From assembly GCA_003216895.1 (NCBI GenBank), contig QCID01000004.1, positions 39,458 through 103,457 on the forward strand: a stretch of 64,000 nucleotides of DNA, read 5' to 3'. Positions 32,230-42,427 of this stretch are shown here, one piece after another (within the stretch, counting starts at the first letter, position 1; every line of letters starts with the position of its first letter). The position numbers and the translations under genes are program-made. The notes below the pieces were generated by a model. That model was not told the origin of the DNA, ran no database searches, and was given only the letters and a program-made list of their open reading frames with translations. This DNA comes from Prochlorococcus sp. AG-402-K04 (GTDB lineage: Bacteria; Cyanobacteriota; Cyanobacteriia; PCC-6307; Cyanobiaceae).

Positions 32230-34284
32230 TTGGAATTACCTATTGATCATTTTCGCTTATTGGGGGTTAGCCCTTCTGCAAATGCTGAAGAAGTCCTCAG
32301 GGCTTTTCAGCTAAGGCTTGATCGCCCTCCCAAGCAAGGCTTTACTTATGAAGTTTTGGCTCAGAGATCTGAGCTGCTAAGACTCTCTGCTGATCTTTTA
32401 TCCAATCCTACTGATCGACAATCTTACGAACTTGCTCTTATTGAGGGTTCGTCAGGGCTTGAATTATCTTCAAATAGAGAGGTAGCTGGTTTACTTCTCT
32501 TGTGGGAATCTAATGCTTCTTTTCAAGCTTTTAAGCTTGCAAAAAAAGCATTGCAACCTCCGCAAGCTCCAGCTTTGGGAAGTGGCAGGGAGTCAGATTT
32601 AACACTAATAGCAGCTTTATCTTGTAGAGACGCATCTATTGAAGAGCAAGCTTGCAGAAGATACGCTTCAGGAGCTGATTTGCTTCAGGAAGGGATTCAG
32701 TTATTGCAAAGGATGGGAAAGCTTGTTGAAGAGAGAAAAACCCTTGAATCCGATTTAGAGACTTTACTTCCATACAGAATTCTTGATTTATTAAGTAGAG
32801 ATAAAGAAGATGAAAAATCTCATCAGGAAGGTCTGATGTTGTTGGAGGACTTTGTTAATAGAAGGGGCGGACTGGAAGGGAAAAGAAATTCAGAAAAGAT
32901 AGCAGGATTAAATCAAAATGACTTTGAGCTATTTTTTCTCCAAATTAGAAAATTTTTAACTGCAAAAGAACAGTCAAAAATTTACGTAAATTGGTATCGA
33001 AGGGGTTCTGAAGATGCTGGCTTTCTTGCTGCTTTTGCCTTGATTGCTTCTGGTTTTTCTTACAGGAAACCAGAACTTTTACAAGAAGCTCGTAAATACC
33101 TTCGAAATATCAATATCAATGGTTTTGACCCTATGCCATTAATTGGGTGCCTAGATCTTTTGTTGGGGGATGTAAAACAAGCAGAGTCTCGTTTTAGAAG
33201 TAGTTCAGATGAGAAATTAAATGACTGGTTAAATAACTATCCAGGAGAGACCTTGGGTGCCCTTTGCGACTACTGCAGAAATTGGTTGGAAAAAGATGTA
33301 TTAGTAGGTTTTAAGGATGTTGAAATAAAAGCTGTAAATCTTGATGATTGGTTCGCTAGTCAAGAAGTACAAATTTATATAGATCAGTTGGAAACAAAAG
33401 GGGCATTAGGAATTGCAAAAGCGGGATTTTCATTCTTATCGTCATTGTCCCCTGAGCAACAAATTAAGAATAATTCATTAAAAAACCTCGAGGAACAAGC
33501 GGATTTGGCAATGCCAGGTGGTGCTTTGGATGAAGTTTCGGAAGAAAAGTCTTTTAAATCACGATTACAAACTAAAGAAGCTTTCTTAAGATCTGAATTG
33601 GTTAAAAAGATAATTTCAAAATATTATTCAACATTTGAATTGATCAAAAAGTCAGATTTCAAATCTTTAATATTAAAACGACCAATTTATACAAGTGCTT
33701 TAGCATTTATTGCGTTATTTATTGTTGGAACAAGTTTGGGAATACTTATACAGAGAAAACCATCAGAAAGTAATGATTTAATTAATATCTCCAACTCTGG
33801 ACTTAATAACTCAAAAGATTTTAAAATTAAAGATAATGGATCAATTCAAAAATTTACTAATAAAGAAACACTAGATTTAGATAAATTAATTCCTCTAACT
33901 TCAGCAGAACCCTCAAAACAAGAAATTAAATTACTTATTGAATCTTGGTTAGCAGGTAAAGCTAATATCTTGAATGGTTCAGAAAGTAATATTCTTTCTT
34001 CTGTTGCTAGAGCATCCTTGTTAAATAGAGTTGATGAAGAAAGAAAGAAAGATAAATTATTAGGACAAAAACAGATTATTGATGCAAACATAACATCAAT
34101 CAATATTGTTGAAAGATCAGACAGACGAATTGCCGCTGATGTTGAATTAAATTATAAAGATAAAACTATTAGTCCTTCTGGTGAAATATTGACAGAAACG
34201 GTTATTCCTTCAATGAAAGTAAAATATATAATAGGTAAAAATAAAAAAACCTGGCTACTAGTTGATTATTATAGTAGATATTAA
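32230..34284 (+). CDS. Ftn2/ZipN/ARC6-like cell division protein
   Basis: N-terminal DnaJ-like ELPIDHFRLLGVSPSANAEEVLRAFQLRLDRPP, single TM near residue 490, C-terminal IMS/DUF4101-like region. TTG start. Confidence 0.88.
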   Translation: MELPIDHFRLLGVSPSANAEEVLRAFQLRLDRPPKQGFTYEVLAQRSELLRLSADLLSNPTDRQSYELALIEGSSGLELSSNREVAGLLLLWESNASFQAFKLAKKALQPPQAPALGSGRESDLTLIAALSCRDASIEEQACRRYASGADLLQEGIQLLQRMGKLVEERKTLESDLETLLPYRILDLLSRDKEDEKSHQEGLMLLEDFVNRRGGLEGKRNSEKIAGLNQNDFELFFLQIRKFLTAKEQSKIYVNWYRRGSEDAGFLAAFALIASGFSYRKPELLQEARKYLRNININGFDPMPLIGCLDLLLGDVKQAESRFRSSSDEKLNDWLNNYPGETLGALCDYCRNWLEKDVLVGFKDVEIKAVNLDDWFASQEVQIYIDQLETKGALGIAKAGFSFLSSLSPEQQIKNNSLKNLEEQADLAMPGGALDEVSEEKSFKSRLQTKEAFLRSELVKKIISKYYSTFELIKKSDFKSLILKRPIYTSALAFIALFIVGTSLGILIQRKPSESNDLINISNSGLNNSKDFKIKDNGSIQKFTNKETLDLDKLIPLTSAEPSKQEIKLLIESWLAGKANILNGSESNILSSVARASLLNRVDEERKKDKLLGQKQIIDANITSINIVERSDRRIAADVELNYKDKTISPSGEILTETVIPSMKVKYIIGKNKKTWLLVDYYSRY

Positions 34285-34323
34285 AAAAATAATTGTTTAA
34301 ATTATTTCTATAACTCTAAGAAA

Positions 34324-35787
34324 ATGTTTGAGGAACTAACAAATCAATTCGAAGATGCTGTTAAAGCCTTTAAAGGTGAAGCTAAAATTTCAGATGAAAA
34401 TGTTGATGAAGCACTTAAACAGGTTAGACGAGCTCTCTTAGAGGCCGACGTTAGTTTGGCAGTTGTGAAAGAGTTTATCGAAGAAGTAAGAGTCAAGGCT
34501 GTTGGAACTGAGGTTGTAAGAGGTATAAATCCTGGCCAGAAATTTATTCAAGTAGTTCATGAGCAACTAGTAAATGTAATGGGGGGGGAGAATGATCCCT
34601 TGGCAGATTCAGAGGAAAAACCAACTGTAATTCTAATGGCTGGACTTCAGGGTGCTGGGAAGACTACAGCTACAGCAAAACTTGGATTGCTTCTTAAAGA
34701 AAAAAATCAAAAGGCATTGCTTGTCGCTGCAGATACATACAGACCAGCAGCTATTGATCAATTGGTAACGCTGGGAAATCAAATTGGTGTAGAGGTTTTT
34801 AATTTAAGTTCAAATTCAAAGCCTGAGGAGATTGCAAGAAAAGGCCTGGAAAAAGCTAGGGAAGAAGGATTTGACACTGTTCTTGTCGATACTGCTGGGC
34901 GGCTACAAATTGATACCGAGATGATGGGAGAGATGGTTCGAATTAAAGAGGCCGTTCAACCCGATGAAGTTTTATTGGTAGTTGATTCAATGATTGGCCA
35001 AGAGGCCGCAGACATTACCAGAAGTTTTCATGAGAAAGTAGGAATAACGGGTGCGGTCCTCACAAAGCTTGATGGAGACTCAAGAGGTGGAGCTGCGCTT
35101 TCTATTAGAAAAATCAGTGGAAAACCGATCAAATTTATAGGAACGGGTGAAAAGGTTGAGGCATTGCAACCTTTTTATCCCGACAGGATGGCTAGCAGAA
35201 TCTTAGGGATGGGCGATGTTTTAACTCTTGTTGAAAAAGCACAGAAAGAAGTTGAAATCGCTGATGCGGAAATCATGCAAAAGAAGCTTCAAGAAGCAAC
35301 TTTTGATTTTTCGGATTTTGTAAAACAGATGAGGATGATAAAGAGAATGGGCTCTTTAGGTGGGCTGCTAAAAATGATTCCTGGGATGAATAAAATTGAT
35401 GATGGAATGATTAAAAGTGGAGAAGATCAACTTAAAAAAATTGAGGCAATGATTGGTTCAATGTCAGTAGAGGAAAGGAATAAGCCTGAATTATTGGCAG
35501 CACAACCATCAAGACGTCGAAGAGTTGCAAGTGGCAGTGGACATCAACCAGCAGACGTAGACAAGGTTCTCGCGGATTTCCAGAGGATGCGGGGTTTGAT
35601 GAAGCAGATGTCTACGGGTGGAGGACTTCCTGGAATGGATGGAGGACTTCCTGGTATGGGAGGACTCCCTGGCATGTCTTCACCAGGAGCTAATCCATAT
35701 CAGTCAAGGAAAGGAAAAGGAGGTCCAGGTTCTGCGCCCCGAAGACAGCGTCCAGTTAAGAAAAAGAAAGGTTTTGGTGATCTTTAG
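34324..35787 (+). CDS. ffh: Signal recognition particle protein Ffh
   Basis: GLQGAGKTTATAKLG, DTAGRLQID, C-terminal methionine-rich M domain. Confidence 0.98.
   Translation: MFEELTNQFEDAVKAFKGEAKISDENVDEALKQVRRALLEADVSLAVVKEFIEEVRVKAVGTEVVRGINPGQKFIQVVHEQLVNVMGGENDPLADSEEKPTVILMAGLQGAGKTTATAKLGLLLKEKNQKALLVAADTYRPAAIDQLVTLGNQIGVEVFNLSSNSKPEEIARKGLEKAREEGFDTVLVDTAGRLQIDTEMMGEMVRIKEAVQPDEVLLVVDSMIGQEAADITRSFHEKVGITGAVLTKLDGDSRGGAALSIRKISGKPIKFIGTGEKVEALQPFYPDRMASRILGMGDVLTLVEKAQKEVEIADAEIMQKKLQEATFDFSDFVKQMRMIKRMGSLGGLLKMIPGMNKIDDGMIKSGEDQLKKIEAMIGSMSVEERNKPELLAAQPSRRRRVASGSGHQPADVDKVLADFQRMRGLMKQMSTGGGLPGMDGGLPGMGGLPGMSSPGANPYQSRKGKGGPGSAPRRQRPVKKKKGFGDL
35618..35678 (+). repeat. Short tandem coding repeat in Ffh tail
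   Basis: Three copies of approximately GGAGGACTTCCTGGNATG giving GGLPGM repeats. Confidence 0.8.
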
Positions 35788-35874
35788 GTATATCAAAAGG
35801 CTAAATTAATCATCTGTGCAGTATTATTAAGTTGAAGAACTTTTGAGTTCAATCCATTTACAAATAAATCGAAG

Positions 35875-36207
35875 ATGATCAAGCTCCGCCTTAAGCGGTT
35901 TGGCAAAAAGCGTGAATCTAGTTTTCGTCTTGTTGCCTGTAATAGCACTTCAAGGCGAGATGGTCGCCCTCTACAAGAACTAGGCTTTTACAATCCAAGA
36001 ACCAAAGAAACTAGGCTCGATACAGAGGCTTTGAGAACTCGACTAGGACAAGGCGCTCAACCTACTGATGCTGTAAGAACTTTATTAGAAAAAGGAGGAC
36101 TCCTTGAAAAGAAAGTTCGACCAGCTGAAGTTTTAGGTAAGCAAAAACAAGAAAAAGAAAGATCAGAAAAGAAAAAAGATGCAGCTGCATCTGAAACTTC
36201 TAAATAA
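35875..36207 (+). CDS. rpsP: 30S ribosomal protein S16
   Basis: [41 protein letters not shown]. Confidence 0.98.
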   Translation: MIKLRLKRFGKKRESSFRLVACNSTSRRDGRPLQELGFYNPRTKETRLDTEALRTRLGQGAQPTDAVRTLLEKGGLLEKKVRPAEVLGKQKQEKERSEKKKDAAASETSK

Positions 36208-36244
36208 GAAGTTTTGATGAGTATCAATAACTTCAAGAATATGT

Positions 36245-37222
36245 ATGTCTGAAGCAGCCACTGAAGGTCGCTTTTGTATAGATCTGCCTGATTCCGACGC
36301 TGCCACTGCCTTGTCAGGGACTGGTCAGACAACACTTCATAAATTGGAAACCCTTACCGGTGCAGCTTTTTCATTGAGAGGATTGCAGCTAGAAATAAAA
36401 GGAAATTCTTTTCAATTAGAGAGAGCTGCTTCTATTGTTGAATTAGTTAGGCCAATTTGGGAAGAAGGGCAAATTGTTTCAGCCGTTGATTTACATGCCG
36501 CTGCTAAAGCATTGGATATTGGAAAAAAAAATGATCACGCCAAATCAACAAATAAAGTTTTAGCTAGAAGTCAAAGAGGCAATCTTTTAAGACCAAGAAC
36601 AATTAGACAAAAATTCTATGTAGAGGCTATGGAGAAAAGTGATCTTACTTTTGCTTTAGGCCCGGCAGGAACAGGAAAAACATTCTTAGCGACTGTATTA
36701 GCTGTGCGAATGCTTAGCGAGAGAAAAATTGAAAAAATAATTCTAACAAGACCTGCCGTTGAGGCTGGAGAAAGATTGGGTTTTTTACCTGGAGACTTAC
36801 AACAAAAGGTAGATCCTTATCTAAGACCTTTATATGATTCTCTACACTCTTTACTTGGACAAGAAAAAACTAATTTACTTATTGAAAAAAACGTGATTGA
36901 AGTTGCTCCCTTGGCATACATGCGGGGCAGAACTTTAGAAGAATCTTTTGTGATACTTGATGAAGCTCAAAATACTACTCAAGCACAAATGAGAATGGTT
37001 CTTACCAGGTTAGGGGAAAGATCAAGAATGGTAGTCACTGGGGATGTAACCCAAGTAGACTTGCCATTCGGACAAATGAGTGGACTTATTGAAGCAGCAG
37101 ATTTACTCGAAAAGGTTGATGGAATTTCAGTTTGCAGGCTTACCTCAGCCGACGTGGTTAGACATCCACTTGTTCAAAGCGTCGTTGATGCTTACGCAGA
37201 ACTAGATAAAAAGAAACGATAG
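36245..37222 (+). CDS. phoH: PhoH-like ATPase
   Basis: FALGPAGTGKTFLATVLAV, VEAGERLGFLPGDLQQKVDPYLRPLYD, FVILDEAQNTT. Confidence 0.97.
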   Translation: MSEAATEGRFCIDLPDSDAATALSGTGQTTLHKLETLTGAAFSLRGLQLEIKGNSFQLERAASIVELVRPIWEEGQIVSAVDLHAAAKALDIGKKNDHAKSTNKVLARSQRGNLLRPRTIRQKFYVEAMEKSDLTFALGPAGTGKTFLATVLAVRMLSERKIEKIILTRPAVEAGERLGFLPGDLQQKVDPYLRPLYDSLHSLLGQEKTNLLIEKNVIEVAPLAYMRGRTLEESFVILDEAQNTTQAQMRMVLTRLGERSRMVVTGDVTQVDLPFGQMSGLIEAADLLEKVDGISVCRLTSADVVRHPLVQSVVDAYAELDKKKR

Positions 37223-37297
37223 GGTGATCCGCATTCACATTCATGGAGACTTATTTTTTTTGTGTCAAAATAGGTATTAATAATTATCTGGTGCGCT

Positions 37298-38053
37298 ATG
37301 CCAGCAAACAGCAATTTTCAACAAGCTATTCGTGAAGCACAATCAAGTGCGATAGTTGGTCCAAACGTTGTAGATAAAGCCCTGCCCTATGTGGGTGGGG
37401 GTATGGTCTGTACTGCAGTTGGAGTTCTTGGTGGACTTTCGATGCAAGGAAATATTGCAGAAGGTATCCTACCTAATCCCTTATTTCAACCTCTTTTTTT
37501 CGCGGCCTTCATTGCAGAGATAGTTCTTTTCTTTATGGCAAGTAGCGCAGCTAATAATGCTAACAATGCAAAAGCTCTTCCTCTTCTTACGGGTTTTAGT
37601 CTTCTAACTGGCTTTACATTAAGTGGAATAGTTGGTCTTGCTGTTCAGGTCGTAGGAATGGGTTCAATTGGAACAGCTGTATTTGCTACTGGAATAACTT
37701 TTGTTGTTGCATCTTATGCTGGACGTCGAATGAGCGACAGTGTAGGACAGGCACTTCAGGGTGCTGTTGGTTTAGGTCTCTTGGGCCTAATTATTGCCAT
37801 GGTCGTTCAATTTATTGGAAGTATGTTTGGAGGTCAATTGTTTGGTAATGGTCCTTTTGAATTAATGATTGCGGGCTTTGGAACGGTACTTTTTGTGGCA
37901 ATGTCTTTTGTAGATTTCTATACAATGCCAAGAAGATATAACGACGAGCAGTATTTAGCAGGGGCATTAGGAATGTACTTAACTTACATAAATCTCTTTG
38001 TTTTTGTTCTTCGTCTGATCATTGCCTTGCAAGGTGGTGGTAGAAGGAATTAA
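37298..38053 (+). CDS. Bax inhibitor-1 (YccA-like) family membrane protein
   Basis: Seven predicted TM segments; FYTMPRRYNDEQYLAGALGMYLTYINLFVFVLRLI. Confidence 0.9.
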   Translation: MPANSNFQQAIREAQSSAIVGPNVVDKALPYVGGGMVCTAVGVLGGLSMQGNIAEGILPNPLFQPLFFAAFIAEIVLFFMASSAANNANNAKALPLLTGFSLLTGFTLSGIVGLAVQVVGMGSIGTAVFATGITFVVASYAGRRMSDSVGQALQGAVGLGLLGLIIAMVVQFIGSMFGGQLFGNGPFELMIAGFGTVLFVAMSFVDFYTMPRRYNDEQYLAGALGMYLTYINLFVFVLRLIIALQGGGRRN

Positions 38054-38073
38054 TTTTTAAATAAAATTAAATA

Positions 38074-38107
38074 CATAAAGAAAGAGCCGAAAGGCTCTTT
38101 CTTTATG
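38074..38107. terminator. Bidirectional intrinsic terminator between convergent genes
   Basis: CATAAAGAAAGAGCC-GAAA-GGCTCTTTCTTTATG, 15-bp stem. Confidence 0.85.
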
Positions 38108-38615
38108 TTGCAACTTCATAAATACTTTCTGATATTGCATTGATTTGTTGATCGTTATAACCCCATTTATTCAGAAACTTCAAGTCCGTTCCCTTCCCTT
38201 TTGTTGCTTCAAGCAAAATATCTAGACGTTTTTTTACCTGATTTGAATCTAATAGTTTAAGTAATTCTATACACCTAATTTTTATTCTCTTTGATTGGAT
38301 TTCCTGAGGATCTTTATTATTTCGATGTGTAATTATCATTGCTGAACTCATGGCAAGATTCTTTACGGTTAAGTCAACAACAATTTCTCCAGAACTTCTT
38401 AATTGAAAAATTAATGCATCAGGAAATCTATCCATTAAAGGGCAATCTATTGAGAGACTTACAACAAAAAATCCTCTTGCTCCATCAACCGTTTTAATAA
38501 GCTCGCCAATTCGATCAGAAATAACTTCGTCACTTATTTCATCATTTTCCCAGCTTTTGCACCAAAGCATTGATGCTTGCATGGCCTCTTTAAAAGTTGG
38601 TTTCTTTTCATTCAT
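38103..38615 (-). CDS. Conserved hypothetical protein
   Basis: 170-aa ORF with coding-like composition, convergent with the BI-1 gene. Confidence 0.8.
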   Translation of the reverse strand: MNEKKPTFKEAMQASMLWCKSWENDEISDEVISDRIGELIKTVDGARGFFVVSLSIDCPLMDRFPDALIFQLRSSGEIVVDLTVKNLAMSSAMIITHRNNKDPQEIQSKRIKIRCIELLKLLDSNQVKKRLDILLEATKGKGTDLKFLNKWGYNDQQINAISESIYEVAT

Positions 38616-38665
38616 GGTTTTATTGCTCTTTTAGAGTAAGGCTATAGATAATCGTAGAGAAAAAA

Positions 38666-39607
38666 ATGTCTTTAGGAGATTTAAATCAAGAGGATTTTAA
38701 GTCAGGATTTATTGCATTAATAGGTAGACCCAATGTTGGTAAATCAACTTTTATAAATAAATTTATTGGTGAGAAAATAGCTATAACCTCACCGATTGCT
38801 CAAACCACGAGAAATCGATTAAAAGCAATTCTTACGAATGATAAGGCGCAGATTATTTTTGTAGATACTCCAGGTATTCATAAACCCCATCATTTATTGG
38901 GTGAAAGACTTGTTCAGAGTGCCAAGCGATCTATTGGAGAAGTTGATGCCGTTTTAGTTATTTTTGAAGCCAATCATGCTCCAGGTAGGGGTGATGCATT
39001 TGTTTTGAATTTGATTAGAAATTTACAAATCCCCGTGATAGTTGCCTTAAATAAATGGGATCTTTTAGAAATGAGTGAATTTAAAGAAAGAAAGAAAGAA
39101 TATTTAGACTTTTTCGAGGGTACAAATTGGCCAGTTTTTTGTTGTAGCGCTCTTACAGGACTGGGATGTAATGAATTGATCAATGAAATAGAAAAGAAAC
39201 TACCTATGGGCCCCCAGCTATATCCAAGTGATATGACTTGTGATCATCCTGAGAAGTTTTTGATGGCTGAATTTATTAGAGAACAAGTTTTAATTAATAC
39301 ACGTGAAGAAGTACCTCATAGTGTTGCAGTCTCTATTGATAAAATTGAAGATATATCCTCGAAAAAAAAATCTGAACATAGATCAAGAACAGGAATTCTT
39401 GCAACTATTTGTGTCGAGAAAAAAAGTCAGAAGGGGATTTTAATTGGTAAAGGAGGAAGCATGTTGAAGAAAATTGGTCAGGAATCAAGAATGCAAATTC
39501 AAACTTTAATCAATGGAAATGTCTATTTAGAATTGTTTGTTAAAGTTGTGCCTGACTGGAGAAGTAAATCTTCTCGACTTAATGAGTTTGGTTATGAAGG
39601 GAGCTAA
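38666..39607 (+). CDS. era: GTPase Era
   Basis: [44 protein letters not shown] domain. Confidence 0.98.
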   Translation: MSLGDLNQEDFKSGFIALIGRPNVGKSTFINKFIGEKIAITSPIAQTTRNRLKAILTNDKAQIIFVDTPGIHKPHHLLGERLVQSAKRSIGEVDAVLVIFEANHAPGRGDAFVLNLIRNLQIPVIVALNKWDLLEMSEFKERKKEYLDFFEGTNWPVFCCSALTGLGCNELINEIEKKLPMGPQLYPSDMTCDHPEKFLMAEFIREQVLINTREEVPHSVAVSIDKIEDISSKKKSEHRSRTGILATICVEKKSQKGILIGKGGSMLKKIGQESRMQIQTLINGNVYLELFVKVVPDWRSKSSRLNEFGYEGS

Positions 39608-39612
39608 TTCAT

Positions 39613-40839
39613 ATGAGTAAATTGAGGTTTGATGTAGTAAGCCTTTTCCCAGAAGCATTTGAACAATTTTTTAATCATGGACTTATAAAAAAGGCATTTG
39701 AAGAGAAGATTGCATCAATTCATATACACAATCCTCGTGACTATGCAAAAGACAATTATCGAAAAGTTGATGATGAACCATATGGCGGAGGCGCTGGAAT
39801 GGTCTTAAAGCCCGAACCTTATTTTTCGGTATGTGATCAAATTCAAAAGCTCAATAAAAAAAAGATACTTTTGATGACTCCACAAGGTAGAAAAATATCT
39901 CAATCTGATTTTTCAAGATGGTCAAAAGAAGATCAACTCATATTGATATGTGGTAGCTATGAGGGGTTTGATGAGAGGATTCGGTCTATAGTTGATGAAG
40001 AAATTTCAATTGGAGACTTTGTTCTTACTGGTGGAGAAATTCCTGCAATAACTGTTATTAATGGAGTAGTACGTCTATTGCCTGGAACTTTAGGCAGTGC
40101 AGAATCATTAAAAGAAGAAAGTCATAACGAGTTGCTTTTAGAACATCCGCAATACACACGACCCTCAGAATTCAAAGGTATGAATGTACCTGATGTCCTT
40201 CTAAGTGGTAACCATCAATTAATTAAAGAATGGAGGCAGAAGCAAAGAGAAATCAGGACGCAGTCCCGTAGACCTGATTTATTCGAACTTTGGAAGCTCG
40301 ACCAATTATCATTCGAGAATAGAGGTTCATTATTGAAAACTGAAGTGAGCTTACGCATAGGCAACGGTTATGATATGCACCGATTGGTTCCTGGTCGACC
40401 TTTAATACTTGGCGGGGTCAAGTTAAGCCATCCTGAAGGTTTAGGTCTGGATGGGCATAGTGATGCAGATGTTCTTACTCATGCAATTATGGATGCAATT
40501 TTAGGGGCATTATCTTTGGGTGATATTGGCAAGTATTTCCCTCCAGATGACCCTAAATGGAAAAATGCAGATAGTTTGATTCTTCTTGAACAGGTAATGG
40601 AATTAATTGAAAAGAAAGGTTGGCAAATTCAAAATATTGATACAGTTATTGTCGCTGAAAGGCCAAAGTTAAAGCCTTATATTGACGTAATGAAGGAGAA
40701 AATATCTAAGAAAATAGGAGTTGACATTAATGATGTAGGAGTTAAAGCCACTACAAATGAGAAATTAGGTGCTGAGGGAAGAGAGGAAGGTATATGTTGC
40801 CATGCAGTTGTTTTGATGAAAAGAAATGAAAACAAGTAG
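39613..40839 (+). CDS. trmD-ispF: Fused ORF: tRNA (guanine-N1)-methyltransferase TrmD plus 2-C-methyl-D-erythritol 2,4-cyclodiphosphate synthase IspF
   Basis: TrmD motifs [10 protein letters not shown] and [11 protein letters not shown], then Isp[11 protein letters not shown]...[19 protein letters not shown]...[12 protein letters not shown] in one uninterrupted frame. Confidence 0.93.
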   Translation: MSKLRFDVVSLFPEAFEQFFNHGLIKKAFEEKIASIHIHNPRDYAKDNYRKVDDEPYGGGAGMVLKPEPYFSVCDQIQKLNKKKILLMTPQGRKISQSDFSRWSKEDQLILICGSYEGFDERIRSIVDEEISIGDFVLTGGEIPAITVINGVVRLLPGTLGSAESLKEESHNELLLEHPQYTRPSEFKGMNVPDVLLSGNHQLIKEWRQKQREIRTQSRRPDLFELWKLDQLSFENRGSLLKTEVSLRIGNGYDMHRLVPGRPLILGGVKLSHPEGLGLDGHSDADVLTHAIMDAILGALSLGDIGKYFPPDDPKWKNADSLILLEQVMELIEKKGWQIQNIDTVIVAERPKLKPYIDVMKEKISKKIGVDINDVGVKATTNEKLGAEGREEGICCHAVVLMKRNENK

Positions 40840-41281
40840 AACGAAAAATTTTATTGAAAATTTTTTTAGGTTTCTTTTTGTTAGTTTGATTTTTCTTTCT
40901 ACTTTTTTGGGAAACGTGAAAAATATTCAAGCTGAGTCTTTATTGAAAGTGAACTTTCCAAAGGAATCTATTGTCGAGCACCTTAAACTTGATGTTCCGA
41001 AAAAATATAAAAATGCTTGGTTAAAAGCCGAAGAAGGAAGTTGGGAGCCATGGTTGTTGAAACAAGATGGTTTCTTAGGACGCCAACTTTTTTGGGATCC
41101 TAAAGTTCAGGAGGCAACTTTATTGATTGGTTGGGAGTCAAGAGAAGTTTGGAAAAGTATCTCTCAGACAGAAATAAATCTTGTCCAGCAAGATTTCGAA
41201 AAGATAGCCAGAAAGGAAACAGGTGAAACTAGTGGGAATCCTTTCCCATTGATTTTTGAAGGGGAATTAAATCCAGAGTAA
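40826..41281 (+). CDS. Conserved hypothetical, exported (TIGR03792-like)
   Basis: N-terminal hydrophobic signal-like segment; 14-nt overlap with ispF end. Confidence 0.75.
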   Translation: MKTSRTKNFIENFFRFLFVSLIFLSTFLGNVKNIQAESLLKVNFPKESIVEHLKLDVPKKYKNAWLKAEEGSWEPWLLKQDGFLGRQLFWDPKVQEATLLIGWESREVWKSISQTEINLVQQDFEKIARKETGETSGNPFPLIFEGELNPE

Positions 41282-41283
41282 AA

Positions 41284-41931
41284 ATGAATGAATCAATTAT
41301 TGATTTTCAGAGGCGAAGTCGACTCGGTGTGATTGAGGCTATATGGGGGGAGCATAAAACAATTGATCAAATTTCTCAAATATTGAAGAAATATCAACTT
41401 GAGTCTGAAACTGCTTTGGTGACAAGACTTTCTAAAGAGAAAGGAGAAAAACTTTTAGTTGAATTTCCTTCTGCAGAATTTCATGAGAAATCTGGTTGTT
41501 TAACTATGGGGAAGTTTAAGGAATGTACTTCTTCTGAGGAAGAAGTAATTATCTTGACTGGAGGAACAAGTGATGTAGGGGTGGCTTCAGAAGCAGAAAT
41601 AGCGTTGAACTTGCATGGAATAAAAACTAAATTGATGATTGATGTTGGCGTCGCAGGACTTCACAGGCTGCTAGATAGGCTGGAAGAAATAAAATTAGCA
41701 AAAGTAGTCATTGCCTGCGCCGGCATGGAAGGAGCGTTACCTACAGTACTCGCTGGATTAATTCCTCAACCAATTATTGGACTTCCTGTTTCAGTTGGAT
41801 ATGGGATTAGTGGGGGTGGAAAAACCGCTATGGAGGGAATGCTTGCAAGTTGTGCTCCAGGACTATTGATAGTGAATATTGATAATGGCTATGGTGCAGC
41901 TATGGCTGCCATTAGAATCTTATTAGTCTAA
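41284..41931 (+). CDS. larB: Nickel pincer cofactor biosynthesis protein LarB / AIR-carboxylase-like
   Basis: FDFQRRSRLGVIEAIWGEHKT-type N-terminus and GGTSDVGVASEAEIAL...DVGVAGLHRLL...ACAGMEGALPTVLAGL. Confidence 0.9.
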   Translation: MNESIIDFQRRSRLGVIEAIWGEHKTIDQISQILKKYQLESETALVTRLSKEKGEKLLVEFPSAEFHEKSGCLTMGKFKECTSSEEEVIILTGGTSDVGVASEAEIALNLHGIKTKLMIDVGVAGLHRLLDRLEEIKLAKVVIACAGMEGALPTVLAGLIPQPIIGLPVSVGYGISGGGKTAMEGMLASCAPGLLIVNIDNGYGAAMAAIRILLV

Positions 41932-42065
41932 TCTTTGTCTGAATTTATTTCTAGAACCTGTTCTAACCATAACTTCATAGAGTTAGGGAGTAGACCTTTC
42001 TCGTAACGGAAAATTGCTTCACTAAGAACCGGGGTGTTAATCCATTGAATAGCCTTTCTCCTCAT
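41928..42065 (-). CDS. Small ORF, 45 aa
   Basis: Hand translation MRRKAIQWINTPVLSEAIFRYEKGLLPNSMKLWLEQVLEINSDKD*; below the ORF-track cutoff; 4-nt tail overlap with larB. Confidence 0.55.
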   Translation of the reverse strand: MRRKAIQWINTPVLSEAIFRYEKGLLPNSMKLWLEQVLEINSDKD

Positions 42066-42131
42066 TAATCCTCTCTTCTTTCCCCTAAGTTGAACTATTA
42101 ACTCAAGGTGCGCAAGAGGGAATTTATAGTC

Positions 42132-42299
42132 TTAAGATTCTTGGTCATATTTGCTACCAAGTCTTGTTAGCTCATCACTATTGTTGCTCGATTCAACATC
42201 GAGAAGACGAGTGACTAATTCTGATAAATCTCTTTGAGCAAGCTCTCCAGAGCTTTCCCATTTCATTGAACGAGGTTCAGGTTGTGAAGAAGCCGACAC
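42132..42299 (-). CDS. Small ORF, 55 aa (GTG start) or 44 aa (ATG)
   Basis: Hand translation (M)SASSQPEPRSMKWESSGELAQRDLSELVTRLLDVESSNNSDELTRLGSKYDQES*. Confidence 0.5.
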   Translation of the reverse strand: MSASSQPEPRSMKWESSGELAQRDLSELVTRLLDVESSNNSDELTRLGSKYDQES

Positions 42300-42427
42300 T
42301 TCTGTTACGAATAAATAACTGTCACGGAATGCTAACTGTTATTTGTGTGTTTTTTGACGCTTGTTTACGTAAATAAGTTGAAAAAAATATAAAGAAATGA
42401 GGTTTTTGGTCACTTAGGCTACTTACT

